Part shown: positions 25,869-35,843 of the stretch, one piece after another
Position numbering within the stretch: position 1 is the stretch's first letter
Layout of the letters: each line of letters begins with the position of its first letter
Assembly: GCF_900112255.1 (NCBI RefSeq)
Contig: NZ_FOLE01000011.1
Span: 62,001-126,000 of the forward strand
Origin: Flexibacter flexilis DSM 6793
GTDB taxonomy: Bacteria > Bacteroidota > Bacteroidia > Cytophagales > Flexibacteraceae
Direction of reading: 5' to 3'
DNA length: 64,000 bases
The notes under the pieces: generated by a model
Told to the model about the DNA's origin: nothing
Seen by the model: only the letters and a program-made list of their open reading frames with translations
Databases searched by the model: none
Program-made: the position numbers and the translations under genes

Positions 25869-27461
25869 TTAAGGTTTGTTCAGTTTACCGTACTGCTGTA
25901 AGTTTTCGGTGCGCTTCACTATGTCTGTGATAGTTTTATCTAATCGTGTAAGTTCGTCGTGTACGTACACCAACATTGGTTCTTCAAGGATAGCATTATT
26001 TTTTTCTGCTTCGAATAACTCAAAAACAGCTAAGATAGAAGAAACAGAATTGCGTACTCTGTGCGATTGCTCGTGGGCAATATCAGTAAGCCGTTTTTCC
26101 GCGTCTTTGAGTGCCGTAATATCGGTGATGGTGGCAATAATTTGGAAGCGGTTATGCTCGTGGTTGCGTTTGAGTTGGGCGCGTGTAAGCAATTGCCGAC
26201 GTGTGCCGTCGCGATGTATTACCGCAAATTCGATATTAATAGAAGTTTCGATAGCACTATAATTCAACTGCCAAAATACATTGGCTACACGTTCTTTATA
26301 TTCGGGAGCAATCACCGAAAAAAACAGATCGCTATTCTCATAAAAATCTTGGGGTGAATAGCCACAAATACCACGACTAGCCTCATTGACATAGATAATG
26401 GAGAAGTCGTCAGACCATACCGAACAAATCAAATCATTGACAGAATTTAAAATCTCCTGCAATTTTTCTTTGTATTCCTTGAGGCTTTGCAAATATTCAT
26501 GTTTTTCGGTTACGTCGCGGCCTACCCATTGCAGTTCTTTGATGTGTCGTTCATTGGATTCATTCAGAATTGGCGCGATTTCCCAATCAATCCATCTTGT
26601 TTTGTTCAGAAGCAATGATGTACTGATGATTTTTTGCCCACCATGCAGCCCATCTCTAATGCTTTTTTTGCACAAAACGGCTTGTGCCTCATTCATGAGC
26701 TCAAATATGTTTTGGTTAATGATTGATTCTTCAGGCTCACCTATAAATTGAAGAAAGGCTTGATTGATAAACGTACAACGACCGTCCATGCTGGTTCTTA
26801 CCAAAAAATTGCTACTCGAATCAATGAGCGAACGCAAATAGTTTTTGCGCTGTGTAATTTCTAAGTTACGCTCTTTCAGTTCGTTTTGTGCCAATACTTT
26901 TTCGTTGATGTCGATGGCCAATACCAAACGCGCTTGCTTTTCCTTAAAAGTAGTAGCAAAGGAATGTACTTTCACATAAAACACTTCACCCGATTTACGC
27001 TTGTGCCTGACTTCACCATCTTTGGAGACGCGTTTGGGCGCATCATTATCAATTAGTTTATGTAAAAGATTGATGTCCTCGGGTGGGCGGATCTGCGTGA
27101 TCGTCATTTTTTTCAACTCTTGTGCCGAGTAGCCATATTGCTCTGTGGCTACCTTGTTCACGTGCAAAATTTTTAGGGTTTGGGCATCATACAAAAATAG
27201 AGGTACAGGCAACTTGTCAAAAAGCTGCTGATATTCTTTTTCTGATGTCTTTATTACTTGATTGTGTTTGTGGATAAAAAAATATAGCACCACAGAAGTA
27301 ACTAGCACATAACTAATTCCTTTGATACTTTGTACTGCTTGCATAAATTCTGCAGACTCTTCAGCAAAAAAATTATAAATAAAGTTGTCTGAGAAATATA
27401 TCCAGAAAACGCCAATAACAGCGTATGTGGCTGGTATTACCCAATTGCGAAGATTCATCAT
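25869..27461 (-). CDS. Membrane PAS sensor with kinase-like dimerisation domain but no ATPase domain
   Basis: The 530-residue protein has two N-terminal membrane segments (about residues 7-27 and 47-64) and three PAS domains (about 75-190, 205-320, 335-450). It ends with a helical region, DIAHEQSHRVRNSVSSIL, that resembles the histidine-bearing DHp domain of sensor kinases. The sequence stops about 65 residues later, with no N, G1 or G2 boxes of the ATP-binding domain. Similar PAS-DHp ends occur in other Bacteroidota. It may work with a partner kinase. No response regulator is adjacent. Confidence 0.85.
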   Translation of the reverse strand: MMNLRNWVIPATYAVIGVFWIYFSDNFIYNFFAEESAEFMQAVQSIKGISYVLVTSVVLYFFIHKHNQVIKTSEKEYQQLFDKLPVPLFLYDAQTLKILHVNKVATEQYGYSAQELKKMTITQIRPPEDINLLHKLIDNDAPKRVSKDGEVRHKRKSGEVFYVKVHSFATTFKEKQARLVLAIDINEKVLAQNELKERNLEITQRKNYLRSLIDSSSNFLVRTSMDGRCTFINQAFLQFIGEPEESIINQNIFELMNEAQAVLCKKSIRDGLHGGQKIISTSLLLNKTRWIDWEIAPILNESNERHIKELQWVGRDVTEKHEYLQSLKEYKEKLQEILNSVNDLICSVWSDDFSIIYVNEASRGICGYSPQDFYENSDLFFSVIAPEYKERVANVFWQLNYSAIETSINIEFAVIHRDGTRRQLLTRAQLKRNHEHNRFQIIATITDITALKDAEKRLTDIAHEQSHRVRNSVSSILAVFELFEAEKNNAILEEPMLVYVHDELTRLDKTITDIVKRTENLQQYGKLNKP

Positions 27462-27790
27462 GACCTAGCTGATTAGAGTGTGTATTGTTTTAATTAAAGT
27501 GGAGAAAATGAGATGTTCGCGTTTTTCATTTGGCTAAAATCGCTAAAAAAAGATAATAGCACAACTATATGTACAACTTAATGTAATTTTTTTTGTTTTA
27601 AAAAAAATAAAAAAAATTATAACACTGAAAACCCATATAATTCATTTATCAATATAGAAAGGCCTCTTTTCAGTTAAAATTTCCTTTAATCAATAAAAGC
27701 CGTGCGCATTTTGGGCTTTTTCTGATATTTACTTCAAATTTGTGAGTTATACGTTACACCATAATTCACCATATTTTAACACAAGATTGT
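27462..27790. other. Intergenic region between the PAS sensor and sdaAB
   Basis: Very AT-rich spacer between divergent genes. A hairpin AAAAGCC (27697-27703) with GGCTTTT (27714-27720) followed by TCTGAT is the only visible structure. No gene or consensus promoter was found. Confidence 0.4.
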
Positions 27791-28468
27791 ATGCCAGAAA
27801 AAAGCAGCATTTTTGACATGATTGGCCCAGTAATGATTGGCCCTTCGAGTTCGCATACGGCAGGCGTGGTACGCATTGGCCGTGTGGCACGTCATATACT
27901 TGGCGCACAGCCCGTAGAGGCACAGATTACATTTTATAATTCTTTTGCCAGCACTTACGAAGGGCACGGCAGCGACCGCGCTATTTTGGCGGGTTTGCTC
28001 GACTTCCGCACCGACGACGTGCGTATCAAAAATGCGCTTGATTTGGCCAAAGAAGCTGGTTTGAAATATCAGTTTAAGCCTATCGGGAATGCTTCGACCA
28101 TGCACCCGAACACCATTAAGTTGCAACTCACTGCCGCCGACGGCAAGCAAGTGGAAGTGGTAGGTGAAAGCAGAGGCGGTGGACTCATTAATATAGCCCA
28201 AGTCAATGGCTTTACGGCTAATTTTTCGGCGCAATTGCAAACGCTGATTATTCGCGCCGAAGACAAAAAAGGTGCTATCGCTTTTGTAGCGGATATTTTG
28301 GCGCAAGAAGATTGTAACATTGCTACGATGACCGTTTCGCGCAAAGGCCGCAACGATTTGGCTTGCCATTTTATCGAAATGGATTCGGGCATCCGACCAC
28401 TTACTTTACAATATCTTAGCTCTTTGGCTTGGATTAAAGAAATTACGTACTTGATTGGCCTCGACTAA
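27791..28468 (+). CDS. sdaAB: L-serine dehydratase, beta subunit
   Basis: The two-subunit iron-sulfur enzyme turns serine into pyruvate and ammonia. The 225-residue product is the beta subunit: FDMIGPVMIGPSSSHTAG near residues 8-25 is the family signature, GGGLINIAQVNG follows, and the C-terminal 75 residues are an ACT domain (AIAFVADILAQEDCNIATMTV). The alpha subunit, which holds the cluster cysteines, is not in the window. A TolC gene follows in the same direction, 38 nt later, and may be read through. Confidence 0.94.
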   Translation: MPEKSSIFDMIGPVMIGPSSSHTAGVVRIGRVARHILGAQPVEAQITFYNSFASTYEGHGSDRAILAGLLDFRTDDVRIKNALDLAKEAGLKYQFKPIGNASTMHPNTIKLQLTAADGKQVEVVGESRGGGLINIAQVNGFTANFSAQLQTLIIRAEDKKGAIAFVADILAQEDCNIATMTVSRKGRNDLACHFIEMDSGIRPLTLQYLSSLAWIKEITYLIGLD

Positions 28469-28506
28469 GGCTTCTGAACATTAGACAAAATCATCTATCA
28501 TAAAAA

Positions 28507-29967
28507 ATGAAAACCCTGAAACCCCTGTACTTCAGTATTTGTTTGTCGGCTGCCACGTTTTCAGCTTTTGCTCAAACGCCCGCCGCCAACCCCGAAAAGT
28601 GGACGCTACAAGCCTGCGTAGATTATGCCTTGCAACACAATTTGCAAGTGAAACAATCGGAACTTACAGCCGAAACCAACCAAAATAATTTGGTGCAGTC
28701 TAAGGCTAATATGTTGCCGTCGTTGGCGGGTTCGGCTTCGCATAGTTATAACATTGGTCGTTCGATTGACCCATTTACAAACACGGTCGTACAAAATGAA
28801 ACGGTTCAATCCAATAGTTTCAATTTGGGTGTAAACATGAACTTGTTCAGTGGGTTTCAGACGCGTAACACCATTGAGCGCAACAAACTTTCTACCAAAG
28901 CTTCTGAGTTGGATATTGAAACCAACAAAAACACGATTGCTTTGCAAGTGGTGAGTGCTTATACGCAAATTTTGTTTTCGCAGGAACTTTTGAAAAATGC
29001 CCAAACGCAATTGGCCACTTCCAAATCGCAAGTAGAACGCACCGAAAAACTCGTAAAAGCAGGTTCTTTGCCCATGACCAATTTGCTGGATTTGAAAGCA
29101 CAAATGGCCGCCGATGAACAAAATGTAGTGACTTACGAAAATCAATTGGATATGGCCAAGCTCAATTTGTTGCAATTGCTTCAAAAGCCCGCGACCGAAA
29201 CCATTGACATTGTAGTTCCGAACGTAGATGCGCCGCAAGAGTCTGTACTTCAGCGCAATGCACAGCAAATCTACGAAGCTGCCGAAAAAACACAACCTCA
29301 AATCAAGGCTGCCGAATTGCGTATTCAAAGCTCAGAACGCAATATTTCCATTGCCAAAGGTGGTTATATGCCTTCCCTGAGCTTGAGTGCGGGTGTTTAT
29401 ACGAGTTATTCGAGCATTGCGCAGCGTTATGTTTACGACGGTTCTTTGGTGGAATATCCGACGGGTGCGTATTGGAAAGACCCTGTAAGCGGTTCAAATG
29501 TACCTGTGTATAGTGTTACGAGAGGCGGCCACGCTGAAAAATTTGCGTACTTTAAGCAATTGGATAATAACCTTCGTGAAAGTGTTTCTTTTTCGCTGAA
29601 TATCCCAATTTTCAGTAACTTACAGAACAAAACCAATGTAGCCAATGCCGTGATTAGTCGTCAATCGGCGCGTTATTCGGCAGAAAGCACCAAAAATACG
29701 TTGCGCCAAACCATCGAACAGGCGTATTTGGATGCCAAACTTGCCCAAAAGACGTTTACCACAACTCAAAATCAGGTGACGGCTTACCAAGAATCATTCC
29801 GTGCCACAGAGCAGCGTTTCAATGTGGGCGCACTCAATTCGGTGGACTACAATCAGGCAAAAAACAACCTGAATAAAGCTGAAACCGACTTGATTCGCAG
29901 CAAATACAATTTCATTTTCAAGATGAAAGTGCTTGATTTTTACGAAGGCAAACCGCTTAATTTTTAA
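28507..29967 (+). CDS. TolC family outer membrane efflux protein
   Basis: TolC-type proteins form the outer membrane duct of tripartite exporters. The 486-residue product has a signal peptide ending SAFAQ near residue 23, then two OEP repeats rich in long helices (WTLQACVDYALQHNLQVKQ at the start of the first; ISIAKGGYMPSLSLSAGVY in the second). A periplasmic adaptor follows after 67 nt, so the two form a unit. No ABC or RND pump gene follows. Confidence 0.93.
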   Translation: MKTLKPLYFSICLSAATFSAFAQTPAANPEKWTLQACVDYALQHNLQVKQSELTAETNQNNLVQSKANMLPSLAGSASHSYNIGRSIDPFTNTVVQNETVQSNSFNLGVNMNLFSGFQTRNTIERNKLSTKASELDIETNKNTIALQVVSAYTQILFSQELLKNAQTQLATSKSQVERTEKLVKAGSLPMTNLLDLKAQMAADEQNVVTYENQLDMAKLNLLQLLQKPATETIDIVVPNVDAPQESVLQRNAQQIYEAAEKTQPQIKAAELRIQSSERNISIAKGGYMPSLSLSAGVYTSYSSIAQRYVYDGSLVEYPTGAYWKDPVSGSNVPVYSVTRGGHAEKFAYFKQLDNNLRESVSFSLNIPIFSNLQNKTNVANAVISRQSARYSAESTKNTLRQTIEQAYLDAKLAQKTFTTTQNQVTAYQESFRATEQRFNVGALNSVDYNQAKNNLNKAETDLIRSKYNFIFKMKVLDFYEGKPLNF

Positions 29968-30034
29968 TTGAAAGAAACGTTTATTTCTTCTCCCAAAGTT
30001 TATTTAACTGCTAAAAGATAAAATCTGAAATTCC

Positions 30035-31405
30035 ATGAAAAATTCTAAAAAATGGCTCTATATCTTGGCTGGTCTGGTGGTCGTGGTCATTATAGGGGCT
30101 GTTGTGGCCAAAAATAATGGCTGGGTAGGCCAACCCAAAGGCACGGAAGTAACCGTAGTGAAAGTGGGCAAATCCAATATCACAGAACGCGTGAGTGCTT
30201 CGGGCAAAATTCAACCAGAAATAGAAGTAAAAATTAGTCCAGACGTATCAGGTGAGATTATCGCACTTTATGTGGCCGAAGGCGATTCGGTGAAAAAAGG
30301 TCAATTATTGCTCAAAATTCGCCCCGACAACTACGAGTCTATGCTCGAACGTGCAAAGGCCAGTTTGAGCAGCAGCCGTGCCAGCTTGGCACAAAGTAAG
30401 GCTTTGGAGTCGCAGTCGGAAGCACGTTTGCAACGCGTAAAATTGGAATACGAACGCAATCAAAAATTGTATGCTGACAAAGTAATTTCGGATGCGGATA
30501 TGCAAACCAGCAAATCGAACTACGATGTAGCCGTAGAAGAGTTGGAGTCGGCTAAGCAAAATGTACGTGCAGCGTATTTTAGCGTACAAAGTGCGGAGGC
30601 TTCGTTGAAAGACGCTTCGGAAAACTTGCGCAAAACCTCAATTTACGCGCCTGTGGACGGTACTGTTTCTAAGTTGAATGTAGAAAACGGCGAACGCGTA
30701 GTAGGTACGTCGCAAATGGCTGGTACTGAGATGCTTCGTTTGGCCAATTTGCACAACATGGAAGTGAAAATCGACGTGAACGAAAATGACATCGTGCGCG
30801 TGCATTTGGGCGATACTGCTGACATCGAAGTAGATTCGTACAGCGAACAAGAACGTAAATTTAAAGGCATTGTTACTTTAATTGCTAATACTGCCAAAGA
30901 TGCTTCTAGCATGGAAACCGTAACGGAATTTGAAGTAAAAGTGCGTATTTTGAGCGAATCTTATTTGGATTTGATTGACAAAAAAACGGGTAATTCGCCA
31001 TTCCGCCCAGGCATGACGGCCAGCGTGGAAATTATTACAGAGCACCGCAACGGCGTACTTTCTGTGCCATTGGCTGCCGTAACAACGCGTCCGCGTGTTG
31101 AGAAAAAAGAGGAAGTGAAAAAAGATGACAACGGCACCACAACCGACGACACACAGAAAAAAGAAGAAGTTGATGAGGTTGTTTTTGTGTGCAAAGACGG
31201 TAAAGCCGTGAAAAAAGTTGTAAAAACAGGCATTAGCGACTTTGAAAATATTCAGATTGTCAGTGGCTTATCGGCGGGCGAAGAAGTGATTTCGGGGCCT
31301 TTCTTGGAAGTGTCTAAGCACCTGAAAGATGGTGATAAAGTTACCATTAAGAAAGACGAGAAAAAAGGCGAAAAGGAATCGGGCTTTAAAGTCGTGGTGA
31401 ACTAA
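30035..31405 (+). CDS. HlyD/MacA family periplasmic adaptor
   Basis: The adaptor joins an inner membrane pump to TolC. The 456-residue product has an N-terminal membrane anchor (about residues 6-25), a lipoyl-like hairpin (KISPDVSGEIIALYVAEGDSV near 70), a long coiled coil (about 105-195), a second lipoyl half (IYAPVDGTVSKLNVENGE) and beta-barrel domains. A charged Lys/Glu/Asp stretch near residues 365-385 interrupts the last domain. MacA-type adaptors pair with MacB-type permeases such as the one at 24492-25739. It ends at a bidirectional terminator. Confidence 0.93.
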   Translation: MKNSKKWLYILAGLVVVVIIGAVVAKNNGWVGQPKGTEVTVVKVGKSNITERVSASGKIQPEIEVKISPDVSGEIIALYVAEGDSVKKGQLLLKIRPDNYESMLERAKASLSSSRASLAQSKALESQSEARLQRVKLEYERNQKLYADKVISDADMQTSKSNYDVAVEELESAKQNVRAAYFSVQSAEASLKDASENLRKTSIYAPVDGTVSKLNVENGERVVGTSQMAGTEMLRLANLHNMEVKIDVNENDIVRVHLGDTADIEVDSYSEQERKFKGIVTLIANTAKDASSMETVTEFEVKVRILSESYLDLIDKKTGNSPFRPGMTASVEIITEHRNGVLSVPLAAVTTRPRVEKKEEVKKDDNGTTTDDTQKKEEVDEVVFVCKDGKAVKKVVKTGISDFENIQIVSGLSAGEEVISGPFLEVSKHLKDGDKVTIKKDEKKGEKESGFKVVVN

Positions 31406-31428
31406 GTTGCTTTCTTGTTTTAGAGATA

Positions 31429-31477
31429 AAAAGTAAAACCTCCCAACTTATCATCAAGTGGGAGGTTTTACTTTTTT
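31429..31477. terminator. Bidirectional terminator between the adaptor gene and the PLP enzyme gene
   Basis: The arms 31429-31449 and 31456-31475 pair over 20 bp with one bulged A. A-run and T-run flank it on the two sides. Confidence 0.92.
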
Positions 31478-31496
31478 ATTTATGTATCTAAAAAAA

Positions 31497-32636
31497 TTAG
31501 CCAATTGCTTGCGCCAAATCTTCGATAAGGTCTTCCACGTCTTCCACGCCCACACTCAAGCGAATAAGTGTATCGCGTAGGCCGTTTTTCTCGCGTTCGG
31601 CTTTCGGGATACTCGCGTGCGTCATGGAGGCAGGGTGCGTACAAAGCGATTCTACGCCGCCCAACGACTCGGCCAATGTAAACAATTTGATAGTTTCCAT
31701 TACACGGCGTGCCTCGTCAATATCGTCGCCTTTGAGTACAAATGAAACGATCCCGCCAAAGCCGCGCATTTGCTTGCTCGCGATTTCGTGCGATGGGTGC
31801 AACGGCAAGCCTGGGTAATAAACGCGTTCTACTTTCGGGTGTGTATCTAAGAAATTAGCGATTTGCGCCGCGTTTTCGCAGTGGCGTTGCATACGCAAAT
31901 GCAATGTTTTTATGCCGCGCAAAATCAAGAAACAATCTTGTGGGCCGGGTGTTGCGCCGCAGGAGTTTTGGATAAATGCCAAACGTTGTGCCAGAGCTTC
32001 ATCTTTGACGATAAGTGCGCCCATTACTACGTCCGAGTGGCCAGCCATGTATTTGGTCAGCGAGTGCATGACGATGTCCGCACCCAAATCCAATGGGTTT
32101 TGTAAATATGGCGTCGCAAAAGTATTATCTACGGCCAACAGCAAATGGTTAGATTTGGCAATTGCTGCCGCTTCCGCAATACTAATCACGTTCAAAAGCG
32201 GATTGGTTGGGGTTTCCACCCAAAGCAATTTGGTATTAGCATTTAAGTTTTTGCGCACTTCGTCCATGTTGTGCATGGGTACGAAATGGAATTTAATACC
32301 GAAATCAGCATATATTTTAGTGAAAATACGGTAAGTGCCGCCGTAAAGGTCATTGGCTGCAATTACTTCATCCCCAGGTTTTAACAGTTTAACGACTGCA
32401 TCAATGGCGGCCATTCCCGACGAAAAACAAAGACCATGTGTTCCGTTTTCTAAGGCTGCGAGGCTGTCTTGTAGGGCTGTGCGCGTTGGGTTGTGTGTGC
32501 GCGAATATTCATAACCTTTATGCTGACCTGGTGAGGTTTGGGCATAAGTAGAAGTTTGGAAAATCGGTGTCATTACCGCGCCTGTGCTGGGGTCTGGGTG
32601 TACGCCCGCATGGATGGCTTTGGTTGCAAATTTCAT
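31497..32636 (-). CDS. Cystathionine gamma-synthase / beta- or gamma-lyase family PLP enzyme
   Basis: This family makes or splits cystathionine in methionine and cysteine metabolism. The 379-residue product starts MKFATKAIHAGVHPDPSTGAV and has the cofactor lysine in MHSLTKYMAGHSD near residue 195, plus YEYSRTHNPTR and GGVESLCTHPASMTH. Length fits. Family members with different reactions look alike, so MetB, MetC and gamma-lyase roles cannot be separated from sequence alone. It is a single-gene unit. Confidence 0.9.
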   Translation of the reverse strand: MKFATKAIHAGVHPDPSTGAVMTPIFQTSTYAQTSPGQHKGYEYSRTHNPTRTALQDSLAALENGTHGLCFSSGMAAIDAVVKLLKPGDEVIAANDLYGGTYRIFTKIYADFGIKFHFVPMHNMDEVRKNLNANTKLLWVETPTNPLLNVISIAEAAAIAKSNHLLLAVDNTFATPYLQNPLDLGADIVMHSLTKYMAGHSDVVMGALIVKDEALAQRLAFIQNSCGATPGPQDCFLILRGIKTLHLRMQRHCENAAQIANFLDTHPKVERVYYPGLPLHPSHEIASKQMRGFGGIVSFVLKGDDIDEARRVMETIKLFTLAESLGGVESLCTHPASMTHASIPKAEREKNGLRDTLIRLSVGVEDVEDLIEDLAQAIG

Positions 32637-32676
32637 AAAAAAAATGTGTTAAGTCTTGATAAAACCACTTGAGCCG

Positions 32677-32684
32677 CAAAGATA
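32677..32684 (-). promoter_or_regulatory. -7 element for the PLP enzyme gene
   Basis: On the minus strand TATCTTTG matches TAnnTTTG, 40 nt before the start codon. No TTTG lies at the usual distance. Confidence 0.45.
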
Positions 32685-32718
32685 TAAGGTTTCGGGGAGT
32701 TTTTATCCTCAAAAAACG

Positions 32719-34236
32719 TTAGTCTTTATATTGATATGCGCCAATATCTGGGTGGTCGAGTGGACGTGCGTTGCCTGCTTTGTCGGTTTGGAGCAATGTG
32801 CGAAGATTCACATCAAGAACAGGTATTTGATTTAATTGTTCCCCGCCCTGATATGCCAAACGCGGCTTGCCTACTATTGTTTCGAGGCTGTCTATCCCGA
32901 AATTATATTTTTTTGCATTTCTGAACGAATAACTTTTTTCTATCAGAAAGTTGCCGTTTGTATCGAAAGTTTGTGTCTGATTGTTGCGTTTGCTGCGTAT
33001 GACATTGTGTTCGGTGTGCACATTGCTGTTTGGCAAAATATTGCTTTGATACGACCCAAAAATAAGTTCTTCAGCTTGATTGCCAGAAATGATATTGTTA
33101 AAAAGTTTGACCGTTGGATAATTGGTTTGTGTGTAAAGCACGCCGCTTGCCTCATCTTTATAAAAGTCATTGAAGCCTACGGCTGGTGTTTTGCGTTGAA
33201 AACTTATGTTGTTGCTGAAACCCAACGTGTTGTGGTATAGCTCGTAATGGCCGCCCATCAGACCCGCGAACAAATATTGCGCACAATCCGTAATTTCGTT
33301 GTTCCACGCGAACACGGCACCGCCAAAGCTCCAAACTCCCGAACCCGACATATTACGGATTTCGGTATTTGAAATTTGTAACGTAGCGCGTAGCGAATCG
33401 GTCGGCAAATTGACTTGTACGCCGTGCAAGCCGTTATGCAAAATGGCATGGTCTATCACGCCCAACGCATTTTCCAGCAACACGATAGCACCCCATTGGT
33501 CAGGTTGATTTTTGTAGGCTACTTCCAAACGCGTGCCTGTAAACGTAACAGGCTGATTGGCAGTTCCTAATAAAAGTATAGTTCCTTCTACAAAAATATT
33601 TACACTTTTGAAACAATGCACGATTGCCCCAGCATCTACCGTCAGCGTGCAGCCTTTCGGAACGTACAAATGATTGTATAAAACGGTTGGTTTGGTGGCT
33701 GTTAGGTGCGTGCCGTCGGCGATTTCGTAGTATAAAAAGCCGTTATCGTTTTGGGTGTAACGGTAGTAAGTGGCATTTTGTCCCCACGCCAAAAGTTTTA
33801 CTTCTTGCGTTTGATTTTCTAATACAAATTGTAGTGTATTCTCGATGATAAACGGACTGTTTTCGGCGGTCGCGCTTACGTTGGCTTCCACGAGTACCAA
33901 AATGCTGTCGCCGCCTTTAATTTCGATGTCATTTACCACTTTGCCGCCTTTTTGTCCGTTTACGGTGATGGAGTAAGGGGAGGCGTTGCCTTCAGCGATT
34001 TGCACGGAGCTAATCACCACCGCGTTTTTGTTCGGGTTATAAACCTTCATGCGTCTGGTTGCCGTGCGCATTTGCGTAAAAACGGTATCGAACAGAATCG
34101 TATCTTCAGAAAAACGTAGGCTTTTTTCGGGCGAATGCGTGATGATTTCGTCTTGTGGCTGACAGTTGGCCAATAGCAACAAAAAGCCCATGCAGGCCAA
34201 GCCCAAAAATTGTTTGATGATGGTTTTGATATTCAT
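32719..34236 (-). CDS. Lipoprotein with right-handed beta-helix repeats
   Basis: No exact function is known. The 505-residue product starts with a lipoprotein signal (lipobox LLANC, cysteine at residue 25). An immunoglobulin-like region (about residues 40-150) with FDTVFTQMRTATRRMKVYNP is followed by repeated beta strands of the pectin-lyase type (about 190-460; for example VDAGAIVHCFKSVNIFVEG). It ends HPDIGAYQYKD, a common end of such Bacteroidota surface proteins. Location is probably the outer membrane. The gene is 82 nt upstream of the PLP enzyme gene but has no clear functional link. Confidence 0.85.
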   Translation of the reverse strand: MNIKTIIKQFLGLACMGFLLLLANCQPQDEIITHSPEKSLRFSEDTILFDTVFTQMRTATRRMKVYNPNKNAVVISSVQIAEGNASPYSITVNGQKGGKVVNDIEIKGGDSILVLVEANVSATAENSPFIIENTLQFVLENQTQEVKLLAWGQNATYYRYTQNDNGFLYYEIADGTHLTATKPTVLYNHLYVPKGCTLTVDAGAIVHCFKSVNIFVEGTILLLGTANQPVTFTGTRLEVAYKNQPDQWGAIVLLENALGVIDHAILHNGLHGVQVNLPTDSLRATLQISNTEIRNMSGSGVWSFGGAVFAWNNEITDCAQYLFAGLMGGHYELYHNTLGFSNNISFQRKTPAVGFNDFYKDEASGVLYTQTNYPTVKLFNNIISGNQAEELIFGSYQSNILPNSNVHTEHNVIRSKRNNQTQTFDTNGNFLIEKSYSFRNAKKYNFGIDSLETIVGKPRLAYQGGEQLNQIPVLDVNLRTLLQTDKAGNARPLDHPDIGAYQYKD

Positions 34237-34468
34237 AAAATGAATTGAATTACGGCAACTTTTATACCAAACGCCTAACTTGTCATTTTATTGAAAAAAT
34301 ATCTTGCAGCAATAAAATTTGAGACAAGGGCATTGTTTTTGGTAAAATTCAACTTGCAAATAAACGTGTTTTTGCCAACAAACAACACAGTGAGTTAATA
34401 ATAAATCACAGGTTATAAAGGCGACTGAATTTGCTTTTTATGTGAATAAACGAAAGATTATCAGTAGT

Positions 34469-35233
34469 TTATAAATGTTTTTTCACAAAACCATCGTAGC
34501 CGAGTTTTTTATATTTATCTAAGTCGGCTTCGGCGTGTTCGCGGCGAGCGTATTCGCCCAATACCACGCGGTACGTTTTAGCTCCTTTTGTCCAACCTAC
34601 CTGAATATAGGCATCAGAAACGCCTTTGTTGATGACGGCTTTGCAGTCTGCTTTGGCCGTTTCCAAATTGTCGTAAGAGCCGATTTGCACGCCAAAACCC
34701 ATTGGTTCTTTTTCTGTTCCCCAAAGGCTAAAGGTTTTGCCCGTTCCGAAACCGCCGTTTCCGTTTGGGTTGGCTACCAAAATGCCCTTCGGTTTGGGTA
34801 ATGCTTTGATGACGTTGGGGGCTGGCGTTGCTTTTTTGTCTTTCTTAGGGTCTTTGCTGGTAATTTTGCCTTCATTGCCCACTACTTCTATTTTTACCTT
34901 TCCGCTTCCTTGTCGGATAAGGCCAATATCTGTGGCGGCACGCTTGGACAAATCCAAAACACGCTTGCGGGCATGAGGCCCTCTATCATTTACGCGCACA
35001 ATCACCGATTTGCCGTTGGCCAAATTCGTTACCTTGAGCATGGTGTTGAAAGGGTGCGTGCGGTGGGCTGCGGTATAGGCATACATATTGAATTTTTCGC
35101 CATTGGAAGTGCGCCTACCGTGAAACTTATCGGCATAGTACGAGGCCATACCTGTTTGGGGGCGTTTATTATTTCCGCCAGCCCACGCAAATGTCAAGCT
35201 ACAAAGCCAAAATATCCAAATAGTAAACTTCAT
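34469..35233 (-). CDS. rlpA: RlpA-like septal lytic transglycosylase with SPOR domain
   Basis: RlpA proteins cut peptidoglycan lacking stem peptides at the septum. The ATG at 35233 gives 254 residues with a signal peptide ending TFAWA; the longer frame to 35305 is not signal-like. The double-psi beta barrel (about residues 28-115) includes [20 protein letters not shown] and [18 protein letters not shown] with the catalytic Asp/Glu. A Lys/Pro linker leads to a C-terminal SPOR domain (about 180-254), which binds denuded glycan. It has no lipobox. The 232-nt spacer 34237-34468 downstream shows nothing. Confidence 0.9.
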   Translation of the reverse strand: MKFTIWIFWLCSLTFAWAGGNNKRPQTGMASYYADKFHGRRTSNGEKFNMYAYTAAHRTHPFNTMLKVTNLANGKSVIVRVNDRGPHARKRVLDLSKRAATDIGLIRQGSGKVKIEVVGNEGKITSKDPKKDKKATPAPNVIKALPKPKGILVANPNGNGGFGTGKTFSLWGTEKEPMGFGVQIGSYDNLETAKADCKAVINKGVSDAYIQVGWTKGAKTYRVVLGEYARREHAEADLDKYKKLGYDGFVKKHL

Positions 35234-35374
35234 GGTTATAAATGGGTTAAGTGGTAATATATTTAACAACAAAGCAAACCGATTGCAAATTTCCTTAAAA
35301 ATCAAGGGTATTTATTTTGAAATCTGGTTTTGCTTACTAATTTTACTCTCCATTAACATTTTAAAAACAACGTT

Positions 35375-35734
35375 GTGGAAAGAAAAAAATTTCAGGATAA
35401 AAACGAGGTGTACTCGCACCGTCTGAAAGCGGGGAAAAGAACTTATTTTTTCGACGTTAAAGCCACAAGGCACGGCGATTATTTCATTACGATTACTGAA
35501 AGCAAAAAAGTTCCGAAGGATGACGGCGAAGGCTTTTTCTATGAAAAGCACAAGATTTTTTTACAGAAAGAAGATTTTCTTCCGTTTATGGAGGGTTTGC
35601 AGCAGTCCATTGACCATGTCAAGACACTGATGCCAGATTATGATTTCGCCCGTCAACCAGACCGCTATTCTTCCGAAGAAAACAACGCTGGTTACAGCAC
35701 AGATAATAACGATACAGAATTACGCTGGGAATAG
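35375..35734 (+). CDS. PUR-alpha-like (DUF3276) nucleic acid-binding protein
   Basis: Small PUR-domain proteins are typical of Bacteroidota and bind single-stranded nucleic acid; the cell role is not settled. The 119-residue product starts at a GTG (35375) with MERKKFQDKNEVYSHRLKAGKRTYFFDVK, then DYFITITESKK and an acidic, disordered C-terminal 30 residues. The start context fits: no ATG lies upstream in frame. It is a single-gene unit with a strong terminator. Confidence 0.9.
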   Translation: MERKKFQDKNEVYSHRLKAGKRTYFFDVKATRHGDYFITITESKKVPKDDGEGFFYEKHKIFLQKEDFLPFMEGLQQSIDHVKTLMPDYDFARQPDRYSSEENNAGYSTDNNDTELRWE

Positions 35735-35768
35735 TCGTTTCATTCCAGCCGCTCTAAAACAATTAGTT

Positions 35769-35803
35769 AGAGACCTTTATAAACCATAAAGGTCTCTTTT
35801 TTG
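35769..35803 (+). terminator. Terminator of the PUR-domain gene
   Basis: AGAGACCTTTAT (35769-35780) pairs perfectly with ATAAAGGTCTCT (35786-35797) around a 5-nt loop, followed by TTTTTTG. Confidence 0.92.
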
Positions 35804-35843
35804 TTCCAGAATTGCTATATTTTTTTTTATTTTCTTGAAAAAA

